A DNA stretch of 64,000 nt from Mycobacterium sp. HUMS_12744610 (GTDB lineage Bacteria; Actinomycetota; Actinomycetes; Mycobacteriales; Mycobacteriaceae). The position numbers were made by a program, and so were the translations under genes. The stretch spans positions 1-64,000 of the forward strand of contig NZ_JBGEDP010000003.1 of the NCBI RefSeq assembly GCF_041206865.1, given 5' to 3'. Below are positions 6,790 to 15,541 of the stretch, one piece after another. The notes beneath the pieces are model-generated. The model saw nothing but the letters and a program-made list of their open reading frames with translations. It was not told the origin of the DNA and searched no databases. Each line of letters begins with the position of its first letter. The first letter of the stretch is position 1.

Positions 6790-8094
6790 ATGGCTGACCC
6801 TCTGCCGTTGTCGCCGCCGCCGCTGGCACATCCCTCTGACGTCGATCAGTTCTGTGTCTGGCTCGATGAGCTGGCCTACGATGTCGCTCCGGTCCACGAT
6901 CTCGTGTCGTCGATGCTCAGCCGCTATTCCCGCGATGACCGCGAGCACGACATCCTGACGAGGCGATTCGGCATAAACGACCGGGATCGCGCCACCTTGC
7001 AGGAGATTGGCCACCAACATGCGATTTCACGCGAGCGGGTCCGCCAACTCGTCGACCGCTCCGTGATGCGGGTGGCCAGCCGGGCGCTCACGTCCGTGGA
7101 GGGCAGAGCTGCCCGCGATATGTTGACTGAACGGTACGGTTCCACCGCGGATATCGAGCCACTTGTTCGGCGGCTCACTCTGGAGGCTTGCGCAACCGAG
7201 ACTGGGCCATTGACAAAGAACTTTGCAGTTCTGAAACTGCGCCTCGCCGGGCACCGTGTGTCTGACACCAACCGACTTGCCAACGAAGTCCGCTCCCGAG
7301 TCGCTAGAGTTCGTAGTCGGCTACGAACTCTAGAGCGTATTGAGCGCAATACGGCCGTAGCCGACAACTACGCAACCTCGCACCTGCAACGCTGGCTCAG
7401 CCACATCGAGTGGCCGGCCGACACCACCCAGTCGCACTGCCCGATTCCCGACCGTGCAGTTCGCCAGGTCGATGTGGATGAAGAAGGGCACGGCGCAACA
7501 TTTCTCGACAAGCTCGGCCGCGATGCCGCGTGGGACAGCCGGTTCGAGGCGCGGCTGTTGCGGATCTTGAATGACAGCCACTTGGTCGCGACGTTTCAAG
7601 AACAACCTGTGCAGGTCCCTTACCAGTGGGGCGGTCACACAAAGTCTTACTACCCCGATGTCGTGGCACAGCTGCACGATGGCCGTACGGTGCTGATCGA
7701 GGCGAAACCGATCTATGAGGTCGCGTATGCGGTCAATCAGGACAAGTTCGACGCGGGACGCGTTTTTGCGCACAGCCGGGGATGGGGCTGGCTGGTGTGG
7801 ACAGACCGATGCAGCATCCCTGAACTGAGACGACGCGATGTTGATCCTGTGCTGGCGGAACGTATTACAGCCGCAGTCATGGCCGGGGGTCTCGATTGGA
7901 GCACCATGCGATGCTTCAAGGCTCAAGGCCTTCGGCTTCTCGACCTGATCACCTTAACGATCGTCAACCGCTGGCGGTGGGAATGCGAACCGTTTCGGCT
8001 CACGGTTACCCGATCTGGAACCAGCGTGTCTCACGAACTTGGCGGATCCGCCATCGCTACGCCATCACTCGTGAGATTCCGCCACGTTCCGTGA
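6790..8094 (+). CDS. Sigma-70 region-4 HTH fused to a TnsA-like nuclease
   Basis: A 434-residue protein from ATG 6790; the frame is open ~45 codons further upstream but that part looks non-coding. Residues ~50-97 match sigma-70 region 4, the -35-binding helix-turn-helix (LTRRFGINDRDRATLQEIG ... SRERVRQLVDRSVMRV). Residues ~250-310 form a PD-(D/E)XK site: E253 in RFEARLLRIL, D290 in SYYPDVVAQL, and E304-A-K306 in VLIEAKP. The region after it (KFDAGRVFAHSRGWGWLVWTD, then a helical LLDLITLTIVNRW) follows TnsA-type nucleases. Regions 1-2 of a sigma factor are absent, so it should not direct transcription alone. Function is inferred: sequence-specific cleavage. Flanked by repeated CGTGAGA motifs. 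Confidence 0.7.
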   Translation: MADPLPLSPPPLAHPSDVDQFCVWLDELAYDVAPVHDLVSSMLSRYSRDDREHDILTRRFGINDRDRATLQEIGHQHAISRERVRQLVDRSVMRVASRALTSVEGRAARDMLTERYGSTADIEPLVRRLTLEACATETGPLTKNFAVLKLRLAGHRVSDTNRLANEVRSRVARVRSRLRTLERIERNTAVADNYATSHLQRWLSHIEWPADTTQSHCPIPDRAVRQVDVDEEGHGATFLDKLGRDAAWDSRFEARLLRILNDSHLVATFQEQPVQVPYQWGGHTKSYYPDVVAQLHDGRTVLIEAKPIYEVAYAVNQDKFDAGRVFAHSRGWGWLVWTDRCSIPELRRRDVDPVLAERITAAVMAGGLDWSTMRCFKAQGLRLLDLITLTIVNRWRWECEPFRLTVTRSGTSVSHELGGSAIATPSLVRFRHVP

Positions 8095-8103
8095 GAACCT
8101 ACA
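8070..8103. repeat. CGTGAGA sites and inverted arm downstream of the sigma4-nuclease gene
   Basis: CGTGAGATT at 8070-8078 and CGTGAGAAC at 8090-8098. CGTGAGAACCTACA (8090-8103) is the perfect reverse complement of 6630-6643, so the gene is bracketed by a 14-bp inverted repeat. It also abuts the end of dnaB (8108). Confidence 0.5.
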
Positions 8104-8107
8104 CGTA

Positions 8108-9511
8108 TCAATAGTGGCGTGGCAGGTCGCGAAACATGCTCATATGCAACATATTTGCCACAGCGATTGTTCGCGGCGCGGGTCCGTTGCGCTGTTTGGC
8201 CAGGACCAGATCTGCTTCTCCAGCTCTGGGGTCAGTGGGATCGTATCCGTCGGGCCGATGGATAAGGATAACCATGTCCGCATCTTGCTCGAGCTGACCA
8301 CTTTCACGTAAGTCTGACAACTGCGGCGTTTTGTCGACGCGTTGTTCGGGACCCCGGTTGAGTTGGGACACCGCGATGACGGGCACGTCGAGTTCTTTGG
8401 CTAAGAGCTTCAGATTGCGCGAGAACTCGGCAACCTCGGCTTGTCGCGATTCGACCTTTTTGCCCGAGGTCATCAGCTGCAGATAGTCGACCACCACAGC
8501 CCGGAGATCGGTTTTCTGCTTGAGCCGACGAGCTTTGGCCCTGATTTCCATCATCGTGAGGTTCGGGGAGTCGTCAATATACAGTGGTGACTCACTGATC
8601 TCGCCCATCCTCCGCGCCATCTTTGTCCAGTCATCGTCACTGAGTCGTCCAGATCGTATGTCCGCCAACTTGATCCTCGCTTCGGCTGACAGTAGGCGCA
8701 TCACGATCTCTGATTTGCTCATCTCTAAGCTGAAGATGACGCTAGGCATTCCATGTTTGATCGAGCAGGATCGTAAAATATCGAGTGCCAGTGTCGATTT
8801 GCCCATACCTGGCCTGCCGGCCACGATGATCATCTGTCCCCCGTGCAGGCCAGTCGTGATTTCATCGAGCTCGGCGAAACCCGTTGGAACACCGTGAGCC
8901 AAGCCGCCACCGGATTGGATAGCGTCAATCTCATCCATCGTCGGTTGCAGCAGGTCCTCGAGCAAGGCAAGGTCATTAGAGCCGCGCTCGTCGGTGACGT
9001 CGTAGATCTCAGCCTGCGCCCGGTCGACCACATCGGCTACGTCGGCGCCCTCCGCGCCTGCGTACCCGTACTGAACAACCCGGGTTCCTGCGATGACTAG
9101 ACGTCGCAGGATCGCCTTCTCGGCAACAATCCCGGCGTAGTAGCCGGCGTTGGCCGCTGTCGGCACTGTCGAGATCAGCGTGTGTAGATACGGGCCCCCT
9201 CCAACCCGCCTGAGCAGTCCGCGGCGGTCGAGCTCGGCGGCCGCCGTCACAGCATCAGCGGGCTCGCCGCGACCGTAAAGGTCCAGGATGGTGTTGTAGA
9301 TGACCTGATGGTTGGGCCGGTAAAAGTCTGCAGGCCGCAACTTTTCGATGACATCGGCGATCGCATCTTTGCTCAGCAGCATTCCACCGAGCACCGACTG
9401 CTCGGCGTCGAGGTCCTGTGGTGGCTGGCGCCGATCGTCGAGATCGGTGTCTGTCTGGCCCGGCGTGCGTCGCTGCTGCGCCGGCGAGATGGGGGTCTCG
9501 ACGTCTGTCAT
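8108..9511 (-). CDS. dnaB: Replicative DNA helicase DnaB
   Basis: A 467-residue protein that unwinds DNA ahead of the replisome as a hexamer. The N-terminal DnaB domain is clear (PPQDLDAEQSVLGGMLLSKDAI). The RecA-like C-terminal domain has Walker A GRPGMGKST, Walker B VVVDYLQLM and the family end GEADLVLAKQRNGP. No intein interrupts the Walker region, unlike several chromosomal mycobacterial dnaB genes. The start at 9511 overlaps the stop of the Rep-like gene in ATGA; the ATG at 9517 is the alternative. A plasmid-borne helicase coupled to a Rep-like gene suggests a self-sufficient replication module. Confidence 0.92.
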   Translation of the reverse strand: MTDVETPISPAQQRRTPGQTDTDLDDRRQPPQDLDAEQSVLGGMLLSKDAIADVIEKLRPADFYRPNHQVIYNTILDLYGRGEPADAVTAAAELDRRGLLRRVGGGPYLHTLISTVPTAANAGYYAGIVAEKAILRRLVIAGTRVVQYGYAGAEGADVADVVDRAQAEIYDVTDERGSNDLALLEDLLQPTMDEIDAIQSGGGLAHGVPTGFAELDEITTGLHGGQMIIVAGRPGMGKSTLALDILRSCSIKHGMPSVIFSLEMSKSEIVMRLLSAEARIKLADIRSGRLSDDDWTKMARRMGEISESPLYIDDSPNLTMMEIRAKARRLKQKTDLRAVVVDYLQLMTSGKKVESRQAEVAEFSRNLKLLAKELDVPVIAVSQLNRGPEQRVDKTPQLSDLRESGQLEQDADMVILIHRPDGYDPTDPRAGEADLVLAKQRNGPAPRTIAVANMLHMSMFRDLPRHY

Positions 9512-10935
9512 GCGCACTCCCTCGCTAGTTCGTCGTCCGCCGGTCCGGCGGTGAAGTCAGCGGCCATTGCGGGCCAGCAGCGGTCGCAGACCGGGGCTGG
9601 CAGCGGCATTTCCGTGCGTAGTGGCGCGTGCGGGTCGTGACACTGAATGCAGCCGTTGACGGCCAGGTCCAACAGCAGGTCCGTCCCGCCAGCAGTCGTG
9701 GCGCTGTCAGCGTCCTGTTCGCCTTGGCTGAGGGTGTCGTGAACCCAGCGGTGCAACGCCGCTGCCAGTGACATTTCAGGGTGAAGCCGCTGCGCTCGCG
9801 CGCCGGCATTGGCTAGCGCCGCGATCGGATCGGGAATCCCCGCACCGAATTTGACCTCGTGTGCTTGCAGAATCGTGCGTCGTTGGTCTGGTGTGGTGAC
9901 GGCGGCCACATCGGAATACCAGCACGTCGTGGCTTGCTTGGCGGCTCGTCGCGCGCGAGCGGCGTCTTCGCGGTCCCATTGCGCCTGAAGGGGTTTCAGG
10001 CGTGGGCCGACGTCGCGCATGTTGTTGCGCAGCCGCCACATCGCCAGCTTGTAGGGCGCACCGAGCCCGGCTGGCAGCTGCTTGCCGAGGATGTGCAGGA
10101 TTTGTTCTGGAAGAAACCCCCGCGAGAGCTTGATCCGGATCTCTCGGCCGAGAAGCCACCGCAGGTGCCGGGGTAGCTCGTCGAGCGGCGCGGGGAGCGA
10201 TCGCAGGATGTAGCTAAGTTCACCCGGGCGAACATCGACCTCAACCGGTCGGGTGGTGTGTGGCTGGGTGCTGCTGCGTGGGCTTGGAGAGTAGTGAGGT
10301 ATTCCCTTCGGGGAAGATATAGGTACACCGTCGGAAAAGGTGACGGATTGGGTGATGACCCGCCCTGATTTGTCTCGTTGCAGGACCGCGATATCGCGGA
10401 CAAATTGCCCGTGGATCGCGACTACAGCAAACCCTCCGCGGCCCTGAGCGGGCTGATAGGAGATGAGCTCGTGGCCGGCTAGGGCGGCCAGGGCGCGGCC
10501 GACGGTCTTGAGGTCATAACGCCGGCCACCGCGGCGGCTGATCTCATCGACAATCTGAGACAGCCGCAACTGATCGTCGGCGATTTTGGTCCACCGCTCA
10601 CACAGCAGCCACAGCACCGCTGTCAGGACCCATTGCCGGGCGCCGCGCAGCCTTAGCTGAGCTGCCTGCTCGACGACGCGCGCATGCACGGTTGCGGCGT
10701 CAGGGGCAGATACGCGATCCCGATGACGCGGTACGTCACGCCGGCGAATTCCACCTTTGCGACACGCCCATGAATCAGGATCATTAACCCTGTTCAAAGG
10801 GTGTTTTTGGGAAACACCGGCGCCAAATGTTGCTTCTACTTCAGGGTAAGAGTTACCCTGAGAACGACCTTGCACGGTTGTTCTCCTCGTTGGCGCGAGG
10901 ATCGAGAGTCGAAGTTGGTAGCTTCGGTTCTGCAC
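9508..10935 (-). CDS. Candidate replication initiator or helicase loader
   Basis: Frame of up to 475 residues, ending in ATGA overlap with dnaB. Residues ~90-170 look like a winged-helix DNA-binding domain (LRLSQIVDEISRRGG ... LKTVGRALAALAGHELISYQ). The C-terminus has a four-Cys zinc site (CIQCHDPH ... CDRCW). Such an arrangement immediately before dnaB suggests a Rep protein or helicase loader; I infer this from context. The start is unclear: the first ~50 codons run through a row of hairpins and probably are leader, and no ATG follows, so a GTG near 10689 is one option. Confidence 0.55.
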   Translation of the reverse strand: MQNRSYQLRLSILAPTRRTTVQGRSQGNSYPEVEATFGAGVSQKHPLNRVNDPDSWACRKGGIRRRDVPRHRDRVSAPDAATVHARVVEQAAQLRLRGARQWVLTAVLWLLCERWTKIADDQLRLSQIVDEISRRGGRRYDLKTVGRALAALAGHELISYQPAQGRGGFAVVAIHGQFVRDIAVLQRDKSGRVITQSVTFSDGVPISSPKGIPHYSPSPRSSTQPHTTRPVEVDVRPGELSYILRSLPAPLDELPRHLRWLLGREIRIKLSRGFLPEQILHILGKQLPAGLGAPYKLAMWRLRNNMRDVGPRLKPLQAQWDREDAARARRAAKQATTCWYSDVAAVTTPDQRRTILQAHEVKFGAGIPDPIAALANAGARAQRLHPEMSLAAALHRWVHDTLSQGEQDADSATTAGGTDLLLDLAVNGCIQCHDPHAPLRTEMPLPAPVCDRCWPAMAADFTAGPADDELARECA

Positions 10936-11000
10936 AGATCGGAGTTGGCAGCTCCGATTTCTGAATCGCTTCCCTTTTGAAAATCCCCTTCGGGGGAGGG
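10801..11000 (-). promoter_or_regulatory. Hairpin-rich leader of the rep-dnaB operon
   Basis: Four stem-loops with unrelated stems but loops all beginning TTGG (plus strand): 10801-10817 (GTGTTT/AAACAC, loop ttggg), 10885-10900 (CCTCG/CGAGG, loop ttggcg), 10910-10926 (CGAAG/CTTCG, loop ttggtag) and 10938-10958 (ATCGGAG/CTCCGAT, loop ttggcag). In addition there is CAGGGTAA/TTACCCTG at 10842-10860 and CCCC-ttc-GGGG at 10985-10995. Conserved loops on changing stems argue for recognition as folded RNA or single-stranded DNA. The last hairpin might be a terminator of the helicase gene upstream. Confidence 0.55.
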
Positions 11001-11388
11001 GATGCGGTTGTGCCCTTTTCAGGCCCGATCCTCTATGTAGTTGTCAAATCCGCAGCAGCGGGAAATAGAACGCTTGTTCGAAAACCTCCTTTACCTAGTC
11101 GTTACCTCTAATCCGACCACGCCACTGGCCGGAGAACTTGTACCGACACACCGCTCCGCAGATCGCCAAAATGCGTCGTCAGCGGCATGGTGTGTACTTC
11201 GCGAGCCGTTGTCAGGGCAGCGGCAGACACTAAAACTCGATGTCACAGCCGTCTCAGTAGCCTCAGCGACGCCGTGTAGAAAAACGTCGGCCCACCTGGA
11301 GCCGGCGTCGCCAATTTGCATCAGGGACCCGCTGAGCTCCGTCCCAGCGGTCTCAGGGCGCTCGGCCAGGAACCGGCTGCCGGCAGGT
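11001..11388. other. Intergenic region between the helicase and rep genes
   Basis: About 390 bases without a supported gene; a 101-codon minus frame overlapping the helicase end has no family features. No clear iterons were seen, although position next to the rep-dnaB genes makes it one possible place for an origin. Confidence 0.35.
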
Positions 11389-13815
11389 CTATGCATGAAC
11401 GGCTCCGTCCGGCGAGCAGATACGGGTGGGATCGCTTGGTGCGCCTTTCAACCCGGCCGCTGGCGTCGACGGGAAGTGAAACCATTTGGGGCCAAAGCGG
11501 TCGGTTAGGGCGCGGGCTCGGTGCGGCGCCAACATTCCGGCGCGGCGGGCGGTCTTCTGGTTGTCGAACCATTTCCCCAGGGGCTCACCGGAAGCTGTGA
11601 CGTAGTCGCGTGCTACACGTAGGTGCCCATGGGCCGCCTCGTAGGCGACGAGCTCAGCCAGCCCCCGCTGCCAGTTGGCCTCGCGGACATCCCATACCCA
11701 TCCGGGCTGAGCTTCCACCGCCGCCCGCTGCTCAGCGGTCAGCTGTGCGTAGCGTCTGCGGACATTCTTGGTCCAGTGGCCCAGTGCGAAATCGGCAGGG
11801 TTGACATAGTTTTGGGGCGGGCAGGCGTGCCCGTAGGTGGCGGCGTATTTGGATAGCGCGACAAGGCCAGCCTCAAAACGGTCATCTGAGGGACGCAGTG
11901 AGAACACCTTGAGAGCACGGAGCGCCGCTTCACGGTCTGCGGGCATTCTCCCGGCGGCGATGTCGGCCCGCTGTACGCTGACCCACTGGTCGAGCGCGAA
12001 ACCGTCAGCGCAACGGTAACGGCGCGGAATGCAGGCGTGACCGTGTTGGTCGATGTAGACACGGAGCCGCTCGTAGGCCTCCCACCAGGCGGCCTCGTGC
12101 AGGTTCCATGCCCAACCGTTTTCTGATTGAAGTTTGGCTACCTGTTCGTGGGTCAACCGATCCCGTTTGTGCCGGTTGCCCCGGACCCATGCACCGAGAG
12201 GGAAGCCGGTGGCGGTGACGTAATTGGCGGGGACCCGGGCGTCGCCGTGCTCGGCGACGTAGGCCTGTAGTTCCTGGTATCCGCGCTCCCAATTCGGCGT
12301 CAGCAGCCGCAGAGACCGTAGTTGCAGCGCGTTGTATAGATCATCGGTGCCAGGTCCGCCGACTGCGTCGAGCAGCACAACCTTCCGGTCCCCTCCACCG
12401 CGGTTCGGCGATGATCCCCGGCGCCGCCGATAGACCATTGACAGTTCGTCGGCGAGCTCGGTGTCCTGATCGGCCAACGCCAACAACGTGCGGTAGACGT
12501 GCCGAAATCGCGACGACGCCACCTGCGCATGGAGATCCGCGGCAGCGTCGAGGAACACCGGAAGAACAACCACAGCCGGGTCTGCACGCTGGGGGTCTAG
12601 GCGCAGGGCCCGACCCACGCATTGGGTGATGTCGAGCTGAGATGTGCGGGGGCCGGCGAACACGACGCCATCGAGAGCAGGAACGTCGATACCTTGACCG
12701 AGGCAGCGAACATTGGACAGAACCGCCAAACCCTGGTCTGGCGGCGCTGCAAGCACCTGGAGGTGCTCGTCGCGTTGAAGGGCCGGTGTGTCACCGTCGA
12801 GGTGCATGGCGACCAGATCTTCGGCGCGCACCCCGCGCCCATCCACAATGGTGGCTAACGTGTCGGTAAAAGCCCGCGAAGCTGCGATGCTGTTGTGGAA
12901 CACCATAATTCGCCGCAGGTCATAAGTTCTTGCGGCGGCTGCTACGGCCAGCTGCACGGCAACCTGTTCGACTGGCAGTGGTTGCTCACCGACCATGACC
13001 GGCGATCCACCAGCGGTGATCGCTTCACGGACGTCGTTGTCGGTAACTGCCACAACGGCGATCAGATAGTCAGACAGCAGGCCGGCGTCGATCGCGGACC
13101 GCACTGACAGCGGCGCCACGATGGGCCCAAATGCGGCCGGATCATCCATGCAGAACGCTGCCTGCGCGGCGTTCTTGCGGACGCGGGGGGTGGCGGTCAA
13201 AAAGATCCGGACCGCCGCCGGAACACGATTGTCGTCAACGACGGTGGCGAACGCTGCCTCGAATTCACCAGCGCAGCAGTGCGCCTCGTCGGCGACCACG
13301 ACGTGCCACGGCGCAAGGTGGTGGTTGCGGTGGGCGTCGGCGATACGCGGGCTCGACTGGTAGGTGGCGAACACCACGACCTGCTCGTCGGAGGGTCCCC
13401 GGCTGGCGCGGCGTGTCCGTGCCAGCCACTCGGCGAGCGCGCCCGGCCGTGTTGACACCGGAACGTGCAGATCGCTGGACGCGATCGTGGTGTCGTGGCA
13501 GAACACGAACGCCGCCACCGGCCGGCGACTGTGCTTAACCCAGGAATCCAGCGTCTGCTTCAGCAGCGCGACTGTCGGTACCAACACCAGGATCGCCGAA
13601 CTGCCGTGACGGGCCTGATGCTGGGCGATCCGCTGCCCCAACAGCGTTTTGCCGGTCCCGCAGGGCATCACGACGGTGACGCGGTCGTGGCTGCGCAGGT
13701 GGCCGTTGGCCTCGTCGAACGCCGATTGCTGGTGTGGTCGCAGCGCTACCGAGACTGAAGGAGCCACAGACAGCGATCCACGGTCGTCCCAGGTAATAAC
13801 CTCTGCCGTGGTCAT
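11389..13815 (-). CDS. SF2 helicase with four helicase-associated repeats
   Basis: An 808-residue DEAH-box helicase. Walker A MPCGTGKT is at about residues 50-57, DEAH at 176-179, and motif VI QCVGRALRLDPQ is present. The C-terminal third carries four helicase-associated (HA) modules of ~65 residues, each with the pattern W/F..G...L..Y...HGHA..P..Y......LG.W (starts WERGYQEL, WWEAYERL, FEAGLVAL and WQRGLAEL). HA-repeat helicases are common on linear actinobacterial replicons, some telomere-linked, where a role in telomere processing or transfer has been suggested. Its ATG overlaps the small gene upstream by four bases. Confidence 0.85.
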   Translation of the reverse strand: MTTAEVITWDDRGSLSVAPSVSVALRPHQQSAFDEANGHLRSHDRVTVVMPCGTGKTLLGQRIAQHQARHGSSAILVLVPTVALLKQTLDSWVKHSRRPVAAFVFCHDTTIASSDLHVPVSTRPGALAEWLARTRRASRGPSDEQVVVFATYQSSPRIADAHRNHHLAPWHVVVADEAHCCAGEFEAAFATVVDDNRVPAAVRIFLTATPRVRKNAAQAAFCMDDPAAFGPIVAPLSVRSAIDAGLLSDYLIAVVAVTDNDVREAITAGGSPVMVGEQPLPVEQVAVQLAVAAAARTYDLRRIMVFHNSIAASRAFTDTLATIVDGRGVRAEDLVAMHLDGDTPALQRDEHLQVLAAPPDQGLAVLSNVRCLGQGIDVPALDGVVFAGPRTSQLDITQCVGRALRLDPQRADPAVVVLPVFLDAAADLHAQVASSRFRHVYRTLLALADQDTELADELSMVYRRRRGSSPNRGGGDRKVVLLDAVGGPGTDDLYNALQLRSLRLLTPNWERGYQELQAYVAEHGDARVPANYVTATGFPLGAWVRGNRHKRDRLTHEQVAKLQSENGWAWNLHEAAWWEAYERLRVYIDQHGHACIPRRYRCADGFALDQWVSVQRADIAAGRMPADREAALRALKVFSLRPSDDRFEAGLVALSKYAATYGHACPPQNYVNPADFALGHWTKNVRRRYAQLTAEQRAAVEAQPGWVWDVREANWQRGLAELVAYEAAHGHLRVARDYVTASGEPLGKWFDNQKTARRAGMLAPHRARALTDRFGPKWFHFPSTPAAGLKGAPSDPTRICSPDGAVHA

Positions 13816-14027
13816 CTGCCGAGATCCGATACTGACGGTGCCGCGCTCAAGGTGTGGTGTGCGCTCACAGCGGTGCCTTCGGCTGAGGGGAAGGACCTGA
13901 CAAGTCGGATGTCAGCAGACCCATCGCCGGTCCAAAAGCGCGACAGAACACGCACTTTGGCCTCGTTAGCTACCGCGTCTGCGCGCATATCGGAGGCCGT
14001 GTCACCGGTCCGCCGCTGGTCAGGCAT
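13812..14027 (-). CDS. Small hypothetical protein
   Basis: A 71-residue protein (MPDQRRTGDTASDMRADAVANEAKVRVLSRFW...). It overlaps the helicase start by ATGA and the end of the gene upstream by eight bases. This coupling pattern, repeated throughout the array, is the main support for it being real. No known domain. Confidence 0.45.
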   Translation of the reverse strand: MPDQRRTGDTASDMRADAVANEAKVRVLSRFWTGDGSADIRLVRSFPSAEGTAVSAHHTLSAAPSVSDLGR

Positions 14028-14472
14028 TGGGCCACCGCGCTCCCTCGATGGCTATGTCGTGTGGGATCCCCGTCTCGGGGACGCGTTCGACCTTGACGTG
14101 CTCCTCGGGGTCGTCATCCTGCAACAGCGACCACCAGTCGGCCCCCGCGGTATGGGGACCGCCGTTGTCGCCTGACCGGACTGCTGAGCCCGCTGGTTCC
14201 GACAGCGCCGCGGCGTTGGCGGGCGCGGCGCATGCTTCTACAGCTGGCGGCGCTGCCGGGCCCGGTGGCGCGGGTGGGGTGTCCAGGTCGACGATGCGGC
14301 GCAGTTCACCGATCTCGTCTTTGGCCGCCCCGGTCGACACCACACCGTCGCTGCGGTGACCGGTGTGCCTCGCGGCCGGCTGCCAGGGGTGACCGTCGGC
14401 GCCGCCCACCGCGTCGGCGGGTATCGGCTCGATCAAGGCGTAGGCGGTGCCGTTCATCGCTGCATCCCTCAT
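14020..14472 (-). CDS. Hypothetical Pro/Ala-rich protein
   Basis: A 150-residue acidic protein. A short N-terminal part (NGTAYALIEPIPADAVGG) is followed by a Pro/Ala-rich linker (DTPPAPPGPAAPPAVEACAAPA) and a C-terminal segment with ADWWSLLQDDDPEEHVKVERVPE. It overlaps neighbours on both sides by a few bases and so belongs to the same minus-strand array. No family recognised. Confidence 0.45.
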   Translation of the reverse strand: MRDAAMNGTAYALIEPIPADAVGGADGHPWQPAARHTGHRSDGVVSTGAAKDEIGELRRIVDLDTPPAPPGPAAPPAVEACAAPANAAALSEPAGSAVRSGDNGGPHTAGADWWSLLQDDDPEEHVKVERVPETGIPHDIAIEGARWPNA

Positions 14473-14852
14473 GACGGTGTCTCCTCATGCGCCTGGCGGG
14501 GACGTCCGAGTGAGACAATTCGTCGGCTCAGGCGGACGGCTCCTATCCGTTTGGAGCGCAGGAACGTCAGGGTGAGGTCGACTCCTTCGATCTCACCGAT
14601 CCAGCCCTCGATCTCGGCGCGTTCGCGGCGCTTGACGAGGTCGGTTTCGATCTCATCAAGGCGGCGGATCATCCTGTGATCGATGTGAAGCATCGGGCAG
14701 CGGATACACGCTTGCTCATGGGTGCAGGGCGTCGCATAGGGGGCGTAGCCGCCAATGGTTGGCGTGCGGCCATGCGAGCAGCGCCCAGCGGTGGCACAAG
14801 CCGCCGCGGCTCTACCTGAGCCAATGTCTTGGTGTGTCGACGATCTCGGCAT
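14469..14852 (-). CDS. Protein related to the zinc-binding tail of tyrosine recombinases
   Basis: A 127-residue protein from ATG 14852 (aggag upstream). Residues ~45-105 (CTHEQACIRCPMLHIDHRMIRRLDEIETDLVKRR ... IEGVDLTLTFLRSKR) resemble the Cys-containing C-terminal tail of certain actinobacterial site-specific recombinases; compare CPHSNACLTCPLF at 54843-55319 in this window. The catalytic recombinase domain is missing, so it is either a detached domain with its own role or a recombinase remnant that kept its place in the operon. Overlaps the next gene in ATGA. Confidence 0.5.
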   Translation of the reverse strand: MPRSSTHQDIGSGRAAAACATAGRCSHGRTPTIGGYAPYATPCTHEQACIRCPMLHIDHRMIRRLDEIETDLVKRRERAEIEGWIGEIEGVDLTLTFLRSKRIGAVRLSRRIVSLGRPRQAHEETPS

Positions 14853-14856
14853 AGGG

Positions 14857-15498
14857 TCACAACTCCTGTCCACCGTGTCCAGCTGTTGCTGGATCGCCGA
14901 CGTCGGCTCGGGCCGCGACGGTTTGCCAGCGCTGCGCGATCACCGCGGACGCCTTTAGTCCGAGCTGATCGGCGGCACCTAGCGCCGACAGGAACACGTC
15001 GCCGAGTTCGGCCACCAGATCGTCGATATCGGCGCGCGCGAGGCCACGTTTAATCAAAGCGCCGATCACCTCGCCGGCCTCCTCGCCGACCTTGGCCACC
15101 CGCAACCAATCCGAGCGTTCGACACCCATGCGGTCCAGACACTCCCCCACGGCCCGAGACAGCGAGTCGATGTCGACCACTGGCGATTCGCTGTCCGCAC
15201 CTATCGGAGAACGCGGATCGGTCTCATCGCGAAGCCGACACGAGATGGGGTCGCGGGGTCGCCGATCGACGCGCAATGGTAAAAGAACGCTGCCGAGCAC
15301 GCCGCGCAGCTGGGTGAGACTCTGACGCATATATGCCATCGGATCCTGTGAGGCCACAAGACCGTACAGGCCGTCATCTTCGAGCTCCCACAGCATGTTT
15401 CGGCGCTCATCGAAAATGTACTCCGGCATCCGCGCCAGCTCCGCGGTGCTGGGATCGTCGACCGAACAGGGCGCAGGGTTCTGTGCGGGGCATGTCAT
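14857..15498 (-). CDS. MazG-like nucleotide pyrophosphohydrolase
   Basis: A 213-residue protein. The C-terminal half has the all-alpha NTP-pyrophosphatase signature: VGEEAGEVIGALIKRG (EExxE), then DDLVAELGDVFLSALGAADQLG (E..D). These residues bind Mg2+ and hydrolyse (d)NTPs to monophosphates in the family. The N-terminal half is not recognised. Start at 15498 is favoured by ggagg six bases upstream. A MazG-like enzyme next to replication genes may clean the nucleotide pool or alter (p)ppGpp levels, but the substrate is unknown. Confidence 0.75.
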   Translation of the reverse strand: MTCPAQNPAPCSVDDPSTAELARMPEYIFDERRNMLWELEDDGLYGLVASQDPMAYMRQSLTQLRGVLGSVLLPLRVDRRPRDPISCRLRDETDPRSPIGADSESPVVDIDSLSRAVGECLDRMGVERSDWLRVAKVGEEAGEVIGALIKRGLARADIDDLVAELGDVFLSALGAADQLGLKASAVIAQRWQTVAARADVGDPATAGHGGQEL

Positions 15499-15541
15499 TG
15501 AGGCCTCCTGGACCATGGAGCCGTTTCGGGTGAGGGCTGGA

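Noticed and set aside
10285..10320. Terminator-like ccttcggg hairpin inside the Rep-like gene
   Set aside because: It lies in the middle of a coherent coding frame (SPKGIPHYSP) and has no U-tract; similar ccttcggg words recur inside other genes here.
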